DNA of 64,000 bases from contig JACGWO010000005.1 in assembly GCA_034509735.1 (NCBI GenBank), positions 28,109,479 through 28,173,478 of the forward strand. Direction: 5' to 3'. Under the pieces are notes generated by a model. That model saw nothing but the letters and a program-made list of their open reading frames with translations, was not told the origin of the DNA and searched no databases. The translations under genes were made by a program, and so were the position numbers. Below, piece after piece: positions 63,101-64,000 of this stretch (positions are counted from its first letter, which is position 1; every line of letters begins with the position of its first letter). The stretch comes from Sesamum alatum. Its lineage: Eukaryota; Streptophyta; Magnoliopsida; Lamiales; Pedaliaceae.

Positions 63101-64000
63101 CCCTTTGGGCTAAAAAATGCTGGTGCTACGTACTAATGCTTGGTGGACCGCATGTTCCGAGAACAGCTTGGACACAATATGAAAGTGTACATAGACGACA
63201 TGCTGGTGAAGAGCCGACAAGCGGACCAGCATATTACGGATCTTGCTGCACCATTCTAAAAAAATACCACATGAAGCTGAACCCGGCCAAATGTGCATTC
63301 AGTGTTCGAAGTGGTTGATTCCTCGACTACATGGTGATAGAGAAGGGTATCGAGGTCAACCCGGACAAGATACGAGCAGTTCAAGAGATGAAACCTCCTA
63401 CCAACCTTAATGAAGTACAGAAACTTGCTGGCCGCATAGCTGCCTTCAGCAGGTTCATATCCCGTTCTGCTGAGCGCAGCCTTCATTTCTTCAAAGCTTT
63501 GAAGAAAGCCAAGGACTTTGTATGGGATGAAACTTGCAAACAAGCTTTCCTGGACCTAAAGGCCCACATGGCCGAGCTGCCTTTACTCACCAAACCCTCA
63601 CTAGGTGAGACATTATACTTATACCTTGTTGCAGGTCAGCACGCTCATCAAAGAGGAGGACGGAGTACAGAAACCTATATACTACGTCAGCAAGGTATTA
63701 CATGACGCTGAGCAGCACTATCCTGAGGTAGAAAAATTGGCATTTACCATGGTAAGAACTGCTAGAAAATTACGCCCTTACTTTCTATCACATTCTATTA
63801 CTGTGCGCATTAACACTCCTTTGCGAAATACATTGGGAAAAGCTGAGACTTCTGGCAGGATAATCAAACGGGTTGTTGAGCTCAGCGAGTATGACATTTC
63901 CTATCAGCCTAGAATGACTATCAAAGCCCAAGCCCTCGTTGACTTCATGACTGAAACTGCACCTGTCGAAGAAGGCGAGGGGACATGGCTACTCCATGTG
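60182..64000 (+). pseudogene. Gypsy gag-pol polyprotein, degenerate, 3' truncated
   Basis: ATG 60182 opens an alanine/proline-repeat N-terminus (PAPAG units) closed at 60532. Gag follows at about 60800-61350 in the same frame (YNGTTDPAEHMRKFENAVLL, QQWFDQLPAGS) with stops at 61142 and 61219. Protease starts at about 62030 ([14 protein letters not shown]), shifts frame and returns at about 62230 ([16 protein letters not shown]). Reverse transcriptase lies at about 62885-63230 (CVDFRDVNKACPKD, MPFGLKNAGATY, YIDDML) with TAA codons at two expected Gln positions. RT connection and RNase H run from about 63330 to the window end with a frameshift near 63630. Active-site DSG and YIDD are kept, but no full-length protein is possible. 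Confidence 0.87.

Larger units (their letters stand above)
59337..64000 (+). mobile_element. Gypsy LTR retrotransposon, 5' part (cut by window edge)
   Basis: A probable LTR (TGAT to ATCA, 59337-60140) is followed by a TGGCGCC-type primer-binding site and gag-protease-RT-RNase H remnants in Gypsy order, running off the right edge. The gag and protease wording fits the Tat/Retand lineage as I remember it. The second LTR and duplication are outside the window. It inserted at the end of a TA microsatellite. Confidence 0.87.

Overview
The window looks like nuclear DNA of a flowering plant. Two intact protein genes have plant-type spliced structures: an LRR receptor kinase of the RGI class at 34501-38231 (+) and the AAA+ ATPase CDC48 at 54215-57974 (-). 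The remains of a resistance gene resemble the late-blight R1A group of CC-NLRs. That group, together with the style of the retroelements, suggests an asterid eudicot, perhaps Lamiales. This placement is inference from remembered families, not from a search.

Most of the rest is transposable elements, often nested. From left to right: (1) the 5' half of a long-LTR Copia element on the minus strand (1-6133), inserted in (2) the LRR part of an NLR pseudogene (6134-7232). The NLR's last codons were then split off by (3) a 5.4 kb Athila-like Gypsy element (7233-12646) flanked by the duplication GTCTT, and the NLR tail resumes at 12647. Next come (4) a 789 bp hAT-like element holding a small Mutator-like (MULE) insertion, and (5) a 1.4 kb non-autonomous MULE. 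(6) A very young Copia element (17955-23039), with LTRs differing at two bases and one indel, sits inside a small CACTA element. From 24 to 33 kb and from 38.7 to 46.4 kb the sequence is AT-rich and filled with small inverted-repeat elements. About a dozen have 8-9 bp target duplications typical of MULEs, several are CACTA-like, and two are tRNA-derived SINEs. (7) An older Copia element lies at 47056-53081 (duplication GCCTA). (8) The 5' part of a decayed Gypsy element of probable Tat type runs from 59337 off the right edge.

The two working genes are unrelated. The receptor kinase is a plasma-membrane peptide receptor; CDC48 is a cytosolic and nuclear ubiquitin-dependent segregase. All five retroelements have broken reading frames. 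The most informative features are the twice-interrupted NLR, the young but already dead Copia copy whose stop codons are nearly all at glutamine or tryptophan positions, the chimeric right LTR of the Athila-like element, the GC-rich island in the first Copia leader, and the set of MULE-type small elements. I found no undescribed defence system, gene cluster, CRISPR array or organelle insertion.
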